A stretch of 64,000 nucleotides of DNA from Actinomyces graevenitzii C83 (lineage in GTDB: Bacteria > Actinomycetota > Actinomycetes > Actinomycetales > Actinomycetaceae): the NCBI RefSeq assembly GCF_000239695.1, contig NZ_JH470338.1, forward strand, positions 686,328 through 750,327, in the 5' to 3' direction. Position numbers and translations under genes: made by a program. The notes under the pieces were generated by a model that was given only the letters and a program-made list of their open reading frames with translations, was not told the origin of the DNA and ran no database searches. Positions 17,100-26,494 of this stretch are shown here, in pieces (positions within the stretch are counted from its first letter, which is position 1; every line of letters begins with the position of its first letter).

Positions 17100-19121
17100 G
17101 TGGCTACCACCACTAGTACGCCTCAGGCGATTCTCGATGCCGTAGGCGGCGCCGAGAACATTACCCACCTAACCCACTGCGCTACGCGTCTGCGTTTCGA
17201 ACTCAAGGATGCCTCTGTCGTTGACAAGGCTACCGTTGAGAAGATCCCGGGCGTTATGGGTGCGGTCCCCCAGTCTGGTGACCGCTACCAGATCATCATT
17301 GGCGGTGCGGTTCAGAGTGTCTACAACGACATTATGAAGCTACCCGCCATGGCTGGCGGCGCTTCTTCTAGCGCTAAGTCTGACGCTGACATCAAGGCTG
17401 CTGCTCGCGCCAAGGCTCGCGGCAAGAATGCCTACGTAGACGCGTTCTTCGAGTACCTATCTGACGCTTTCCGTCCACTGCTACCGGTGCTGCTGGGTGC
17501 CTCGCTGATCCTGGCCCTGATCGCGGTACTGGAAGCTTTTGGTGTAGTAGACACCCACGCCAAGGTTCTACCCTCATGGCTAGTGTTCACCAACACCATG
17601 TGGCGCTCGGTGTTCTACTTCCTGCCCGCCATGGTGGCCTACAACGCCGCTAAGAAGCTGGACATTGACCCCTGGGTAGGTGCGGCTGTTGTTCTAGCTC
17701 TGCTCACCCCTGAGTACACCAGCCTCAAGACTCTAAAGGAAACCCACTGCATTAAGAGCTCTGTGGGCTCCGACCTGTGCACCACCGATATCTTCGGTCT
17801 ACCCATGAAGTGGTCGGACTACGGCGGCCAGGTGTTCCTGCCGCTAATCATGGTGCCGATCCTGGCCCTGGTTTACCGTGGCCTGAAGAAGGTCATCCCG
17901 GCCAACGTACAGATGGTGTTCGTACCGTTCTTCTCCTTCCTGGTGATGATCCCGGTTTCAGCCTTCCTGATTGGCCCCTTCTCACTGTGGCTAGGTAACA
18001 GCATTGGTTCAGGCCTGTCTTGGCTCAACACCACGGCCCCGATCGTCTTCGCTATCTTCATTCCGCTGCTGTACCCGTTCCTGGTGCCGCTGGGTCTGCA
18101 CTGGCCGCTTAACGCTCTGCAGCTGGCCAACATCGCTGGCCCTGCCCACGCTGACTTCATTCAGGGCCCCATGGGTACCTGGAACTTCGCCTGCTTCGGC
18201 GCCACCCTGGGTGTACTCATCCTGACCCTGCGCAACGGCGACAAGGAACTGCGTCAGACTGCTTCTGGTGCTCTGGCCGCCGGTCTGTTCGGTGGTATTT
18301 CCGAGCCCTCCCTCTACGGTATTCACCTACGCTTCAAGCGCATCTACCCGCTGATGCTGACCGGTTGTGCCGCTGGTGGTCTGACCATTGGTGTAATCTC
18401 CTGGATCTCCGGTTCGCCTGTGCTGACCGGTACCTTCGTATTCACCTCGCTGCTGACCATCCCGGTCTTCCACCCCACCGTTACCTACGCGATCTCCATC
18501 GCTGTGGCCTTCTTCGTCTCTGCCTTCATGGTTGTCACCTTCGGCTACCAGAGCAAGGAAGAAAAGGAAGCCGCCGCCGCTGAGCAGCAGGAAGCCCCCG
18601 AGGCTGAAGCCGCTGCCCCGGCCGAGGCTGCCCCCAAGGCTGAGCTGGTTGCCGGCCAGGAAGTGGTTCTGACCGCTCCCCTAAACGGCACCGTGGTAGC
18701 TCTGGAAGACGTACCGGACCCGGTATTCTCCTCCGGCGCAGTAGGTAAGGGCGCTGGCATTGAGCCCAGCGACGGCGCCTCCATCAAGGTTGTGGCCCCC
18801 GCTGACGGTTCCGTAGTGGTTGCCCCCTCCTCCGGGCACGCCTACGGCCTGGCTCTGGACAACGGCCTGGAGATTCTGATTCACGTCGGTATCGACACCG
18901 TGAACCTCGCGGGCCAGGGCTTCGACGTCAAGGTTGCTAAGGGCGACCGCGTCAAGGCTGGCCAGACCCTGGTAGTAGTTGACCGCGCAGTTATCGAGGA
19001 AGCCGGCTACAAGCTGGTCACCCCGGTACTGGTCACCAACTACATGAACTTCGCTGAGGTTGAGGTTATCGCCTCCGGCGACATCGAGACCGGCGCTGAC
19101 CTGGTCAAGGCCACCAAGTAA
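17100..19121 (+). CDS. PTS sugar transporter EIIBCA (glucose/beta-glucoside superfamily)
   Basis: This three-domain permease takes up and phosphorylates a sugar. EIIB is at the N-terminus with phospho-Cys27 in HCATRLRF. EIIC follows (about 110-500) with many membrane helices and the substrate-site stretch GGISEPSLYGIHLRFKRIYPL. An Ala/Glu/Pro linker leads to EIIA (about 525-673), where IHVGIDTVNLAG holds the phospho-His. The order B-C-A and the SEPSLYG motif suggest the sucrose/beta-glucoside branch, but the sugar cannot be assigned. GTG 17100 is preferred over the longer frame because GGAAGGAG lies 8 bases upstream. Codon choice points to high expression. Confidence 0.92.
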   Translation: MATTTSTPQAILDAVGGAENITHLTHCATRLRFELKDASVVDKATVEKIPGVMGAVPQSGDRYQIIIGGAVQSVYNDIMKLPAMAGGASSSAKSDADIKAAARAKARGKNAYVDAFFEYLSDAFRPLLPVLLGASLILALIAVLEAFGVVDTHAKVLPSWLVFTNTMWRSVFYFLPAMVAYNAAKKLDIDPWVGAAVVLALLTPEYTSLKTLKETHCIKSSVGSDLCTTDIFGLPMKWSDYGGQVFLPLIMVPILALVYRGLKKVIPANVQMVFVPFFSFLVMIPVSAFLIGPFSLWLGNSIGSGLSWLNTTAPIVFAIFIPLLYPFLVPLGLHWPLNALQLANIAGPAHADFIQGPMGTWNFACFGATLGVLILTLRNGDKELRQTASGALAAGLFGGISEPSLYGIHLRFKRIYPLMLTGCAAGGLTIGVISWISGSPVLTGTFVFTSLLTIPVFHPTVTYAISIAVAFFVSAFMVVTFGYQSKEEKEAAAAEQQEAPEAEAAAPAEAAPKAELVAGQEVVLTAPLNGTVVALEDVPDPVFSSGAVGKGAGIEPSDGASIKVVAPADGSVVVAPSSGHAYGLALDNGLEILIHVGIDTVNLAGQGFDVKVAKGDRVKAGQTLVVVDRAVIEEAGYKLVTPVLVTNYMNFAEVEVIASGDIETGADLVKATK

Positions 19122-19138
19122 GGCCTATAAACAACAGC

Positions 19139-19172
19139 TAACCCCCTGGTCACGCTAGTGGCCAGGGGGTTA
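19139..19172 (+). terminator. Intrinsic terminator of the PTS gene
   Basis: A 15-bp stem with one G-U pair (19139-19153 with 19158-19172) and a 4-base loop is followed by CTTTTT. It lies 17 bases after the stop codon and may also block read-through from the convergent methyltransferase gene. Confidence 0.9.
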
Positions 19173-19183
19173 CTTTTTGCCTG

Positions 19184-20044
19184 TTAGCGGGCGCGCAGCT
19201 CCCAGAAGGCCACCGCGCTAGCAGCCGCCACATTTAGCGAATCAACCCCACCGGCCATAGGAATGCGCACCACATAATCGGCGTTGCGCATAGCCCGGCG
19301 GCTTAGCCCGTCACCTTCCGTGCCCAGCACAATGGCTAGCTTAGAAGCGGGGTCACTAACCACATCCAGCGCTGCAAACTCATCTAGGGCATAGGAGTCA
19401 TCGCTAAGAGCCATGGCGGCAACTTTAAAGCCGGCCGCATGTAGCTCATCAACAGCCGGCCAGCTGGTTATGCGGGTCCAGGGCACCTGGAAAACCGTAC
19501 CCATAGATACCCGCACGCTACGGCGGTAAAGCGGATCCGCGCATGAGGGGCTAGCCAGTACCGCATCAATTCCCAATGCAGCAGCGCTGCGGAAAGCCGC
19601 CCCCACATTGGTGTGGTCCACCAGGTTTTCTAGCACCGCCACACGCCTAGCCCCCGCTCCCCCACGCGCGCCGGCCAGCACCTGGGCCACGCTGGGCAGC
19701 TGCGGACGATTCATTGCCGCCAGAGCCCCCCGATGCAGGTGGAAACCAGTAAGCCCCTCCACTACGGCGTCGTCGCCCACAAAAACCGGCTTGTCACCAC
19801 CTAGCGGGTCACCCCCGGTGCCCTTAGCAGCGGCAATTACCGGGCGCATATCCTCCAGCCACCGTCTAGTCATCAAAAAAGAACGCGGCTCATGGCCGGC
19901 AGCCACAGCCCGGGTAATAACCTTGGTGGACTCAGCCATATACAGCCCATTGGCGGTTTCTAGACGCTTACGCAAAGCGACGTCCGTCAGCTGTGTATAG
20001 TCAGCTAGACGGACGTCGCTAGGGTCTGTTATCTCAATCAGCAC
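19184..20044 (-). CDS. TrmH/SpoU-family RNA 2'-O-methyltransferase
   Basis: This 286-residue SPOUT enzyme would methylate a ribose in rRNA or tRNA with S-adenosylmethionine. Family motifs are ENLVDHTNVGAAFRSAAALG (motif 1 with the catalytic Asn/Arg), VLGTEGDGLS (motif 2) and VRIPMAGGVDSLNVAAASAVAFWE (motif 3, the knot). The N-terminal part is the substrate-binding domain. GTG 20044 is preceded at six bases by TAAACT and no Shine-Dalgarno, so its promoter lies over the end of the SPFH gene. Confidence 0.88.
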   Translation of the reverse strand: MLIEITDPSDVRLADYTQLTDVALRKRLETANGLYMAESTKVITRAVAAGHEPRSFLMTRRWLEDMRPVIAAAKGTGGDPLGGDKPVFVGDDAVVEGLTGFHLHRGALAAMNRPQLPSVAQVLAGARGGAGARRVAVLENLVDHTNVGAAFRSAAALGIDAVLASPSCADPLYRRSVRVSMGTVFQVPWTRITSWPAVDELHAAGFKVAAMALSDDSYALDEFAALDVVSDPASKLAIVLGTEGDGLSRRAMRNADYVVRIPMAGGVDSLNVAAASAVAFWELRAR

Positions 20045-20056
20045 CCTGACAGTTTA
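20045..20056 (-). promoter_or_regulatory. -10 element of a leaderless promoter inside the SPFH gene end
   Basis: TAAACT (minus strand 20056-20051) is six bases from the GTG at 20044. It overlaps the last codons and stop of the upstream SPFH gene, so the methyltransferase may have its own promoter within that operon. Confidence 0.45.
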
Positions 20057-21157
20057 TGCGTTCAGCGGCGGCTCGTTATCCTCGGCTGCATGTGCGCCAC
20101 GCGGAGGTGCCGGAGGGGCGTCAACCGGCTTTACAGCCTCAGCCTCAGCTAGCCCCAAGGCAGCTTCGGCCTGCTTAAGAGCCTGGGCAGCGCTAGGCAG
20201 CTGGGCTTCAAACGGGTTAGGCAGATCCGCACCCTGGGCGGGCTTAGGGCTAGCGGGATCAATGGAACCGCCCATAGCCTCAGAAATTGAGCTCAGCGCA
20301 CCAGTAAGCTCGCTGGGCACAATCCACAGCTTAGAAGAATCACCTTCAGCGATCTTAGGCAGCATCTGCAGGTACTGGTAAGCCAGCAGCTTAGGATCAG
20401 GATCGCCACGGTGAATAGCGTCAAAGACCTGCAAAATTGCGCGAGCTTCACCTTCAGCGCGCAGCACCATAGACTGGGCTTGACCTTCAGCACGCAAAAT
20501 TGCCGACTGCTTGTCAGCCTCAGCGCTTAGAATCTGCGAGGCCTTATTACCCTCAGCAGTCAAAATCTGAGACTGCTTAACACCCTCAGCGGTAAGGATG
20601 GCGGCGCGGCGGTCACGCTCAGCGCGCATCTGCTGCTCCATAGAGCCCTGAATAGAGCGCGGCGGGTCAATAGACTTTAGTTCCACGTTAGCGACGCGAA
20701 TACCCCAACGCCCGGTGGCCTGGTCAAGCACCCCGCGCAGCTGGCCGTTAATCTCATCGCGGCTGGTAAGGGTCTGCTCTAGATCCATCGAACCAATCAC
20801 GTTACGCAAGGTGGTAACCGTCAGCTGTTCAATAGCCTGCAGGTAGTCGGCAATCTCGTAGGTGGCGCGGATGGGGTCAGTGACCTGGTAGTAGATCACC
20901 GAGTCGATAGAAACCACCAGGTTGTCTGAGGTAATCACCGGCTGCGGTGGGAAAGACACCACCTGTTCACGCCGGTCCACGGTAGAGCGCACACGGTCAA
21001 CAAAAGGCATCAGCAGGTGCAGACCGGCGTCATACTTGACCTTAAATTTACCCAGACGTTCAACGATGATCGAATAGGACTGGGGCACAATCCTAATGGA
21101 CTTCATTACCACTACGGCAGCGAAAACTAGTATCGCAACCGGGATTATTAGCTCCAT
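20054..21157 (-). CDS. SPFH/band-7 (stomatin-like) membrane protein
   Basis: An N-terminal membrane helix (residues 3-20) is followed by an SPFH domain beginning IVPQSYSIIVERLGKF, then a helical region with repeated EG-x-KQSQIL and EGNKASQIL units (about 185-235) that form coiled coils. Stomatin-like proteins oligomerise at the membrane and work with NfeD partners. An NfeD gene lies 26 bp upstream in the same orientation, which supports this pairing. The C-terminal 70 residues are Pro/Ala-rich. Confidence 0.9.
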   Translation of the reverse strand: MELIIPVAILVFAAVVVMKSIRIVPQSYSIIVERLGKFKVKYDAGLHLLMPFVDRVRSTVDRREQVVSFPPQPVITSDNLVVSIDSVIYYQVTDPIRATYEIADYLQAIEQLTVTTLRNVIGSMDLEQTLTSRDEINGQLRGVLDQATGRWGIRVANVELKSIDPPRSIQGSMEQQMRAERDRRAAILTAEGVKQSQILTAEGNKASQILSAEADKQSAILRAEGQAQSMVLRAEGEARAILQVFDAIHRGDPDPKLLAYQYLQMLPKIAEGDSSKLWIVPSELTGALSSISEAMGGSIDPASPKPAQGADLPNPFEAQLPSAAQALKQAEAALGLAEAEAVKPVDAPPAPPRGAHAAEDNEPPLNA

Positions 21158-21183
21158 TTCATTCCCTTCTTAAGATTCAGGCC

Positions 21184-21624
21184 CTAATGAGCTGAGGCAG
21201 CTACTAGTGGGCCCACTACGGCCACGGCGCCGTCGATACGCACAACCCGCACACTAGCACCCTCAGCGAAACTAAGTTTATCCACGCTACGCGCACTCCA
21301 CTGGCCACCGTTTAGCTGCACTAAACCACCAGTTTCACTAACCCTTTGCAGCACTGTGGCCTCACGACCAGCTAGCGCCTCCACATTGGTTAGCATATTG
21401 GGGGTAGAAGCCAGCAGATAAGCCTTCAGCGGGGGGCGCGCCAGAAACATTAAGACGATAGCCACCAGTGCGAAAGCCACAAACTGCCCCCACACTGGCG
21501 CCCCTAGCGCGGCCGCGCCAGTACCAGCCAGCGCGCCGCCGGCAAGCATGAGAAAGACCAGGTCCGTGGACACCACCTCAACGGCAGCTAAAGCTAGAGC
21601 TGCACCAGCCCACCAAATCCACAT
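21184..21624 (-). CDS. NfeD-family membrane protein
   Basis: This 146-residue protein has three or four hydrophobic helices in its first 80 residues and a C-terminal OB-fold NfeD domain (about 82-140) with LAGREATVLQRVSETGGLVQLNGGQWSARS. GGAGAAAAAC precedes the ATG. It is the short NfeD type without a protease domain and would act with the downstream SPFH protein in membrane organisation. Confidence 0.87.
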   Translation of the reverse strand: MWIWWAGAALALAAVEVVSTDLVFLMLAGGALAGTGAAALGAPVWGQFVAFALVAIVLMFLARPPLKAYLLASTPNMLTNVEALAGREATVLQRVSETGGLVQLNGGQWSARSVDKLSFAEGASVRVVRIDGAVAVVGPLVAASAH

Positions 21625-21661
21625 GTTTTTCTCCTCTCCGCCTTAAGTGCTCAGCTTGCTT

Positions 21662-22450
21662 TTAAGCTGATCGTAGCGCCCTGGCTCGGTAGCGGCCGCG
21701 ATCCACATCTACCTGCAAGGCTAGACCATAAGTTTGGCTCATAACCTGCGAATTAACCACCTGGTCAATTGGACCAGCAGCCACCAACTTACCTTCACGT
21801 AAAGCCAGCGCGTGGGTAAAGCCCTCTGGAATTTCCTCCAGGTGGTGGGTTACTAAAATTACCGACGGCGCCCCTGGCTGGGACACGATCTGGCTCAGTG
21901 CGCTTAGCAGCATTTCACGCCCGCCCAAGTCCAGGCCCGAAGCCGGCTCATCCAAGATTAGTAGTTCTGGGTCTGGCATAAGCGCACGGGCCACCTCGAC
22001 ACGTTTGCGTTCACCTGAAGAAAGCGTGGACCAGGTGCGCGTGGCCTTATCGGACATGTTTAAAGCTGCCAGCAGCTCATCAGCGCGCTGAAAATCAAAA
22101 TCTTCATATTCTTCACGCCAGCGTCCAATTACCCCATAGGCGCCAGAAACTACAACGTCACGAACCTTTTCACCGCCTAAGACTTCATGCGACAGAGCTG
22201 AAGAAGCCAGGCCAATAGCCGGGCGCAGCTCAGCCAAATCAACTCGCCCTAGCTGCTGATCCATGATTTCAACGCTTCCCTGCGAGGGGAATAGGCGCGC
22301 TGCGGCCACTCGTGAAAGCGTGGTTTTACCAGCTCCATTCGCTCCTAGCACCACCCAAGCTTGACCTGGGTCAACCTGCCAGGAAAGGTGAGACAAAATG
22401 GTGGTTTTACCGCGCCATAGCGACACGTCTTGCAGCCTGAGAACACTCAT
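21662..22450 (-). CDS. ABC transporter ATP-binding protein (lone, YlmA-like)
   Basis: This single ABC ATPase of 262 residues has Walker A LGANGAGKTT, signature LSSGERKRVEVARAL, Walker B LLILDEPASGLD and an H-loop in VTHHLEEIP. No permease gene is adjacent, and this subfamily is often found without one, so its role is unclear. The ATG 22450 follows TATGCT by six bases with no Shine-Dalgarno. Confidence 0.88.
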   Translation of the reverse strand: MSVLRLQDVSLWRGKTTILSHLSWQVDPGQAWVVLGANGAGKTTLSRVAAARLFPSQGSVEIMDQQLGRVDLAELRPAIGLASSALSHEVLGGEKVRDVVVSGAYGVIGRWREEYEDFDFQRADELLAALNMSDKATRTWSTLSSGERKRVEVARALMPDPELLILDEPASGLDLGGREMLLSALSQIVSQPGAPSVILVTHHLEEIPEGFTHALALREGKLVAAGPIDQVVNSQVMSQTYGLALQVDVDRGRYRARALRSA

Positions 22451-22462
22451 GTATCAAGCATA
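22451..22462 (-). promoter_or_regulatory. -10 element of a leaderless promoter for the lone ABC ATPase
   Basis: TATGCT (minus strand 22462-22457) is six bases upstream of ATG 22450, with no ribosome-binding site in between. Confidence 0.45.
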
Positions 22463-22525
22463 CGGCTTGGGGCCAAGTACCTAGGACATTTTGCCCATAG
22501 AACTTGGCCCCATTAGCAACTGGCT

Positions 22526-23755
22526 TTAGCCCTGCTTAAGCACCCAGTTGTAGACCTCCATGGTGCGCTTGGCGATAGCTTCCCAAGCGAAGTGGTCTTC
22601 TACGCGCTTACGCGAAGCGGCACCCATGGCCTTGGCCCGGGCCTCGTCGGTGATTAGCGCGGTTAGGCGCTCAGCCAGGTCGGCTTCGAAACGGGCCGGG
22701 TCAATCGGGGTGCCGGTGCCGTCCTGGACCTGCTCAATGGGCACTAGCAGGCCGGTGACGCCGTCGTCGATAACCTCAGGAATACCGCCGGTAGCCGAAC
22801 CCACCACGGGTAGGCCCACAGCCATAGCCTCAAGGTTAACGATGCCTAGCGGCTCGTAAACCGAGGGGCACACGAACACGTCGGAGGCAGCCAGTACGGC
22901 GATTAGCTGCTCGCGCGGCAGCATCTCTTCAACCCAAACCACACCGGTACGCTTCTCGCGCAGCTGGGCCACCAGGCCTTCAACCTCACGCATGATCTCG
23001 GGGGTGTCGGGGGCGCCAGCGCACAGCACGATCTGTACGTCGCTGGGCAGCTGCTCGCAGGCACGCAGCAGGTGCGGCAGACCCTTCTGGCGGGTAATAC
23101 GTCCTACGAAGACTACGGTGGGACGGGTGGGGTCAATGCCTAGACGCTTGAGGGTAGCCTCGCTCAGTTCAGCAGCGGCCTCGCCTTCAGGACGGCGCCA
23201 GCCAGACAGGTCAATACCGTTGTGTACAACCTTGACACGCTCAGGGTCTACCTGCGGGTAGGAACGCAAAATGTCCTCACGCATACCGCCGGAAACTGCG
23301 ATCACAGCAGCAGCGCCGGAGTAGGCCTGACCTTCAGCCCAGGAGGACAGGGCGTAACCGCCACCTAGCTGCTCAGCCTTCCACGGACGCATGGGCTCTA
23401 GCGAGTGAGCGCTGAGCACGTGGGGAATGTCGTTTAGCAGACCAGCCAGGTGACCAGCGAGGTTGGCGTACCAGGTGTGGGAATGCACTAGGTCAGCGCC
23501 GGCGCAGTTGCCAGCAATTTCTAGGTCAACCCCGAAAGTCTGTAGGGCTGCGTTAGCCTCAGCCAGCTCAGGTAGGTTCGCGTAACCAGTCACGCCAGGA
23601 TCTGCACCTTCGGTGCCCGGCTCACGCGGTCCACCAAAAGCGTGCACGCGCACATCAGCGAGCGGGCGCAGCACCTTGGCCAGCTCATTGACGTGCACCC
23701 CCGCACCACCGTAAATGAAGGGCGGGTATTCCTTGGTGATCAGATCAACTCTCAT
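22526..23755 (-). CDS. glgA: Glycogen synthase, GT4 type
   Basis: This 409-residue retaining glycosyltransferase adds glucosyl units from a nucleotide sugar to alpha-glucan. It begins with the GlgA-type N-terminus MRVDLITKEYPPFIYGGAGVH, has NGID near the domain hinge, VGRITRQKG, and the nucleotide-sugar motif SVYEPLGIVNLEAMA. The protein is of the actinobacterial GT4 type. ATG 23755 is preceded by AGAAAG at ten bases. It is divergent from glgC, and the shared 250-bp region can co-regulate both. Confidence 0.92.
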   Translation of the reverse strand: MRVDLITKEYPPFIYGGAGVHVNELAKVLRPLADVRVHAFGGPREPGTEGADPGVTGYANLPELAEANAALQTFGVDLEIAGNCAGADLVHSHTWYANLAGHLAGLLNDIPHVLSAHSLEPMRPWKAEQLGGGYALSSWAEGQAYSGAAAVIAVSGGMREDILRSYPQVDPERVKVVHNGIDLSGWRRPEGEAAAELSEATLKRLGIDPTRPTVVFVGRITRQKGLPHLLRACEQLPSDVQIVLCAGAPDTPEIMREVEGLVAQLREKRTGVVWVEEMLPREQLIAVLAASDVFVCPSVYEPLGIVNLEAMAVGLPVVGSATGGIPEVIDDGVTGLLVPIEQVQDGTGTPIDPARFEADLAERLTALITDEARAKAMGAASRKRVEDHFAWEAIAKRTMEVYNWVLKQG

Positions 23756-23784
23756 TGGTGAACATCTTTCTAGGTGTGCCGGTA

Positions 23785-23807
23785 GTGGGCATGTGCCCAC
23801 GGGCACA
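23785..23807 (-). promoter_or_regulatory. Overlapping, mutually exclusive inverted repeats before glgA
   Basis: Two perfect 7-bp inverted repeats share arms: 23785-23791 with 23794-23800, and 23792-23798 with 23801-23807, each with a 2-base centre. They lie about 30 bases upstream of the glgA ATG. They may be an operator, or alternative mRNA hairpins if transcription starts upstream. Confidence 0.4.
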
Positions 23808-23994
23808 AATCTAACGCATATTTGGCGTTTTTGTGTTGTTGCTTACGCAAATCGCTACAGCGGACACCAACTCCCTGGGGATTTTTAGGTTTTGAGTCCT
23901 AAATTGCTGCCCGAACTGGGCCATTAGACCCTTATCAGAATTTTCTCAGCTAGCAATTTGGTGACTTACGTCGCGCAAGTGTGCTTTATGACGC

Positions 23995-24006
23995 TATGCT
24001 GTGGTC
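23995..24006 (+). promoter_or_regulatory. -10 element of a leaderless promoter for glgC
   Basis: TATGCT at 23995-24000 is followed by GTGGTC and then ATG at 24007. No Shine-Dalgarno is present. This favours ATG 24007 over the in-frame GTG 24001. Confidence 0.5.
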
Positions 24007-25263
24007 ATGGTTGCTCATCGTGTACTCGCGATTGTCCTTGCTGGTGGTGAGGGCAAACGCTTAATGCCTCTAACATTTGATCGCGCAAAGCCGGCGGTCC
24101 CCTTCGGCGGACAGTACCGCCTAATCGACTTTTCACTGTCGAACATGGTCAACTCCGGTTACTTGCACGTCGTGGTGCTTACCCAGTACAAGTCCCACTC
24201 TCTAGACCGCCACATTTCCAAGACCTGGCGTCTATCCTCCATGCTGGGTAATTACATTGCTTCAGTGCCTGCTCAGCAGCGTGTAGGTAAGCACTGGTTC
24301 CTTGGTAGCGCAGATGCTATCTACCAGTCTTTGAACCTGCTCGATGACGAGCGCCCCGACTACGTAGTCATCACCGGTGCTGACAACATTTACCGCATGG
24401 ACTTCTCCCAGATGGTTGACCACCACATCGCATCTGGACTGCCGCTAACGGTTGCCGGCATTCGCCAGCCCAAGTCTCTAGCCAACCAGTTCGGGGTTAT
24501 TGAAACTGACCCTGAAAACCGTGGTAAGATCAAGGCTTTCGTGGAAAAGCCCAGCTCCACCCCCGGTCTGCCCGACTCGCCCGACGAGGTTCTAGCCTCT
24601 ATGGGTAACTATGTCTTCACCGCTAACGCCCTCAAGGAAGCTGTCACCCTAGACGCCGCCAACGAGGAATCCAAGCACGACATGGGCGGCAACATTGTGC
24701 CTTGGTTCGTAGAGCGCGGCCTAGCCGGCGTTTACGACTTCAAGGACAATGTGGTTCCCGGCACTAGCGAGCGTGACCGTGACTACTGGCGCGACGTGGG
24801 TACCTTGGACGCCTACTACGAGGCTCACATGGACCTGATCAGCGTCAACCCAGTCTTCAACCTCTACAACGAATCCTGGCCGCTATTCACCGGTTACAAC
24901 TCGGCTGTGCCCCCGGCCAAGTTCGTTTACGGTGACCGTGAGAGTGAGCGCGTGGGCCACGCGGTGGACTCCATTGTGTCCCCTGGCGTGATCGTTTCTG
25001 GTGGCGAGGTGGTTTCCTCCATTCTCTCCCCCGGTGTACGCATTAACTCTTGGTCGCGCGTACGCGAATCGGTGCTGCTAGACAATGTTGACGTAGGCCG
25101 TAATGCGGTTGTGGAGCGCTGCATCTTGGACAAGTACGTTCGGGTTGAGCCTGGCGCATTCGTTGGTGTGAACCCAGACCAAGACCGCGAACGTGGCTTC
25201 ATGGTTACCGAATCTGGTATCACGGTGGTACCTAAGGGCACTGTAGTCTCTGGTGGTAACTGA
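24007..25263 (+). CDS. glgC: Glucose-1-phosphate adenylyltransferase
   Basis: The enzyme makes ADP-glucose from ATP and glucose 1-phosphate for glycogen synthesis. The N-terminal nucleotidyltransferase signature is [26 protein letters not shown] in two parts (residues 9-34), with KPAVPF the allosteric/catalytic lysine region. [18 protein letters not shown] and FVEKP mark the substrate sites. A left-handed beta-helix of hexapeptide repeats fills the C-terminal third ([24 protein letters not shown]). At 418 residues it has family length. It ends in a good terminator and pairs with divergent glgA. Confidence 0.95.
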   Translation: MVAHRVLAIVLAGGEGKRLMPLTFDRAKPAVPFGGQYRLIDFSLSNMVNSGYLHVVVLTQYKSHSLDRHISKTWRLSSMLGNYIASVPAQQRVGKHWFLGSADAIYQSLNLLDDERPDYVVITGADNIYRMDFSQMVDHHIASGLPLTVAGIRQPKSLANQFGVIETDPENRGKIKAFVEKPSSTPGLPDSPDEVLASMGNYVFTANALKEAVTLDAANEESKHDMGGNIVPWFVERGLAGVYDFKDNVVPGTSERDRDYWRDVGTLDAYYEAHMDLISVNPVFNLYNESWPLFTGYNSAVPPAKFVYGDRESERVGHAVDSIVSPGVIVSGGEVVSSILSPGVRINSWSRVRESVLLDNVDVGRNAVVERCILDKYVRVEPGAFVGVNPDQDRERGFMVTESGITVVPKGTVVSGGN

Positions 25264-25307
25264 GTCACTGTGGTCAAAGCCTGAGGGCTACCAAACCACT
25301 TAGTTAC

Positions 25308-25338
25308 AACTGACCCGGCCAGATTGGCCGGGTCAGTT
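25308..25338 (+). terminator. Intrinsic terminator of glgC
   Basis: A perfect 13-bp stem (25308-25320 with 25326-25338), 5-base loop, followed by CGTTTAT. It lies 45 bases past the glgC stop codon. The remaining 120 bases before the next gene hold only scattered TTAGCGC-like words. Confidence 0.85.
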
Positions 25339-25463
25339 CGTTTATGTAGCGCCTGGTTTATACAGCGTCTACTTTTAGCATGTTAGCGCCTTAACTTTAG
25401 CGCTCTAGCACCTTAGCGGCGCCAGTTTAACGCGCTAACTGCCATAAAAACGCCGCTAGTAGC

Positions 25464-26336
25464 TCAGCAACAGTCAAAGTTGTAGAGCAAATCTGAAAAG
25501 TCTAGAGCCTCTAGATTCTCACGGGAAATAAAGAGGTTACGTACTCCGGCGTCGCCCCAGCACAGGTCCCATTTAGTATCGAACTGGCTGTCGATTTGGA
25601 ACAGCAGCTCGGTGTACTTGGTGGCTTCTGAGGAGCGATACTCAAAACGAGGGTCATACTGGGTGAAGTACGGGTAGCCACCCAGCTGGTGTGCACAGTC
25701 CGGGCCGTCATGGATATCGACCACATTTTCAAAGATCTCATCGGGCAGATCATAGAAGTTTTCAACGGCCTGCTCAGGGTAACGCTTATTCCAGCGGTCC
25801 AGGAACAAGTCCCTAAACCGGCCATCGGAGTAGGTAATGCCTTGCTGACCATGGGTGAAGCTTAGGCGCATCCCCCAAATAGCTCCTTGTTCATCAACGA
25901 ACCAAAGCGGGCACTCCTCGTTGGTATAAGGCTGATACATGGCCTCTACCCGCTCTAGCGGCTCACCCTGGGTACCAGCCGGGATGTAGAGCACCTTCTG
26001 GTTGGTTTCGGGCTGAATTGTGTCAGAACAAAAACCGTACATTTCGTCTTCTAGACACCAGATTTGCAGCCAACCATCGCTTGGATACATGTTGTTTTCA
26101 GGCAGCTGAGCGCAGTTGATCTGGGCTAGCAAGGCCAGCTGGCTACCTTCAGCGTTGGTGGGAATCGCGCCTCCTAGGGGCACAAAAGGAAAGCCCCCAA
26201 ACTTGGATTCTTCCAAGCTTAGATCATCAACTTTTTCAGCCTTGATGTAGATAACTTCCTTGTGATGCTCAGCCTTAAGCTCGTCATATACTGCCTCAGC
26301 AGCCTTGACGTAATCCATCTGGGGCTTGGAATCCAT
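25464..26336 (-). CDS. DUF1963 (YwqG-like) protein
   Basis: This 290-residue cytoplasmic protein matches the YwqG family: SKFGGFPFVPLGGAIPTN near residue 45, LALLAQINCAQLP, a mid-region W/F-rich sheet (LQIWCLEDEMYGF), HQLGGYPYFTQYDPR and the acidic C-terminal LLFQIDSQ and CWGDAGVRNLFISRENL. The function is unknown; the fold is a pair of beta sheets in structures of the family. It ends with a Cys-Cys pair. RBS AAGGAGCAAG precedes the ATG. Confidence 0.88.
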   Translation of the reverse strand: MDSKPQMDYVKAAEAVYDELKAEHHKEVIYIKAEKVDDLSLEESKFGGFPFVPLGGAIPTNAEGSQLALLAQINCAQLPENNMYPSDGWLQIWCLEDEMYGFCSDTIQPETNQKVLYIPAGTQGEPLERVEAMYQPYTNEECPLWFVDEQGAIWGMRLSFTHGQQGITYSDGRFRDLFLDRWNKRYPEQAVENFYDLPDEIFENVVDIHDGPDCAHQLGGYPYFTQYDPRFEYRSSEATKYTELLFQIDSQFDTKWDLCWGDAGVRNLFISRENLEALDFSDLLYNFDCC

Positions 26337-26494
26337 AACTTGCTCCTTTGCGTAGGTCCTTTGCAGGAGTTACTGGGGGTGCGCATTTAGGGCAGGCTAG
26401 CGGCCCACCCTAAACACCTTCCACCCGTTAGTTTACGGGTATTTTCCCAGCTACGCTGGCAATAAGCAGCTAATAAAGCGCTGAATTTAGACTA

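Noticed and set aside
25339-25463. Scattered TTAGCGC-like words after glgC
   Set aside because: They are short, unevenly spaced and not clearly repeated beyond chance for this base composition.
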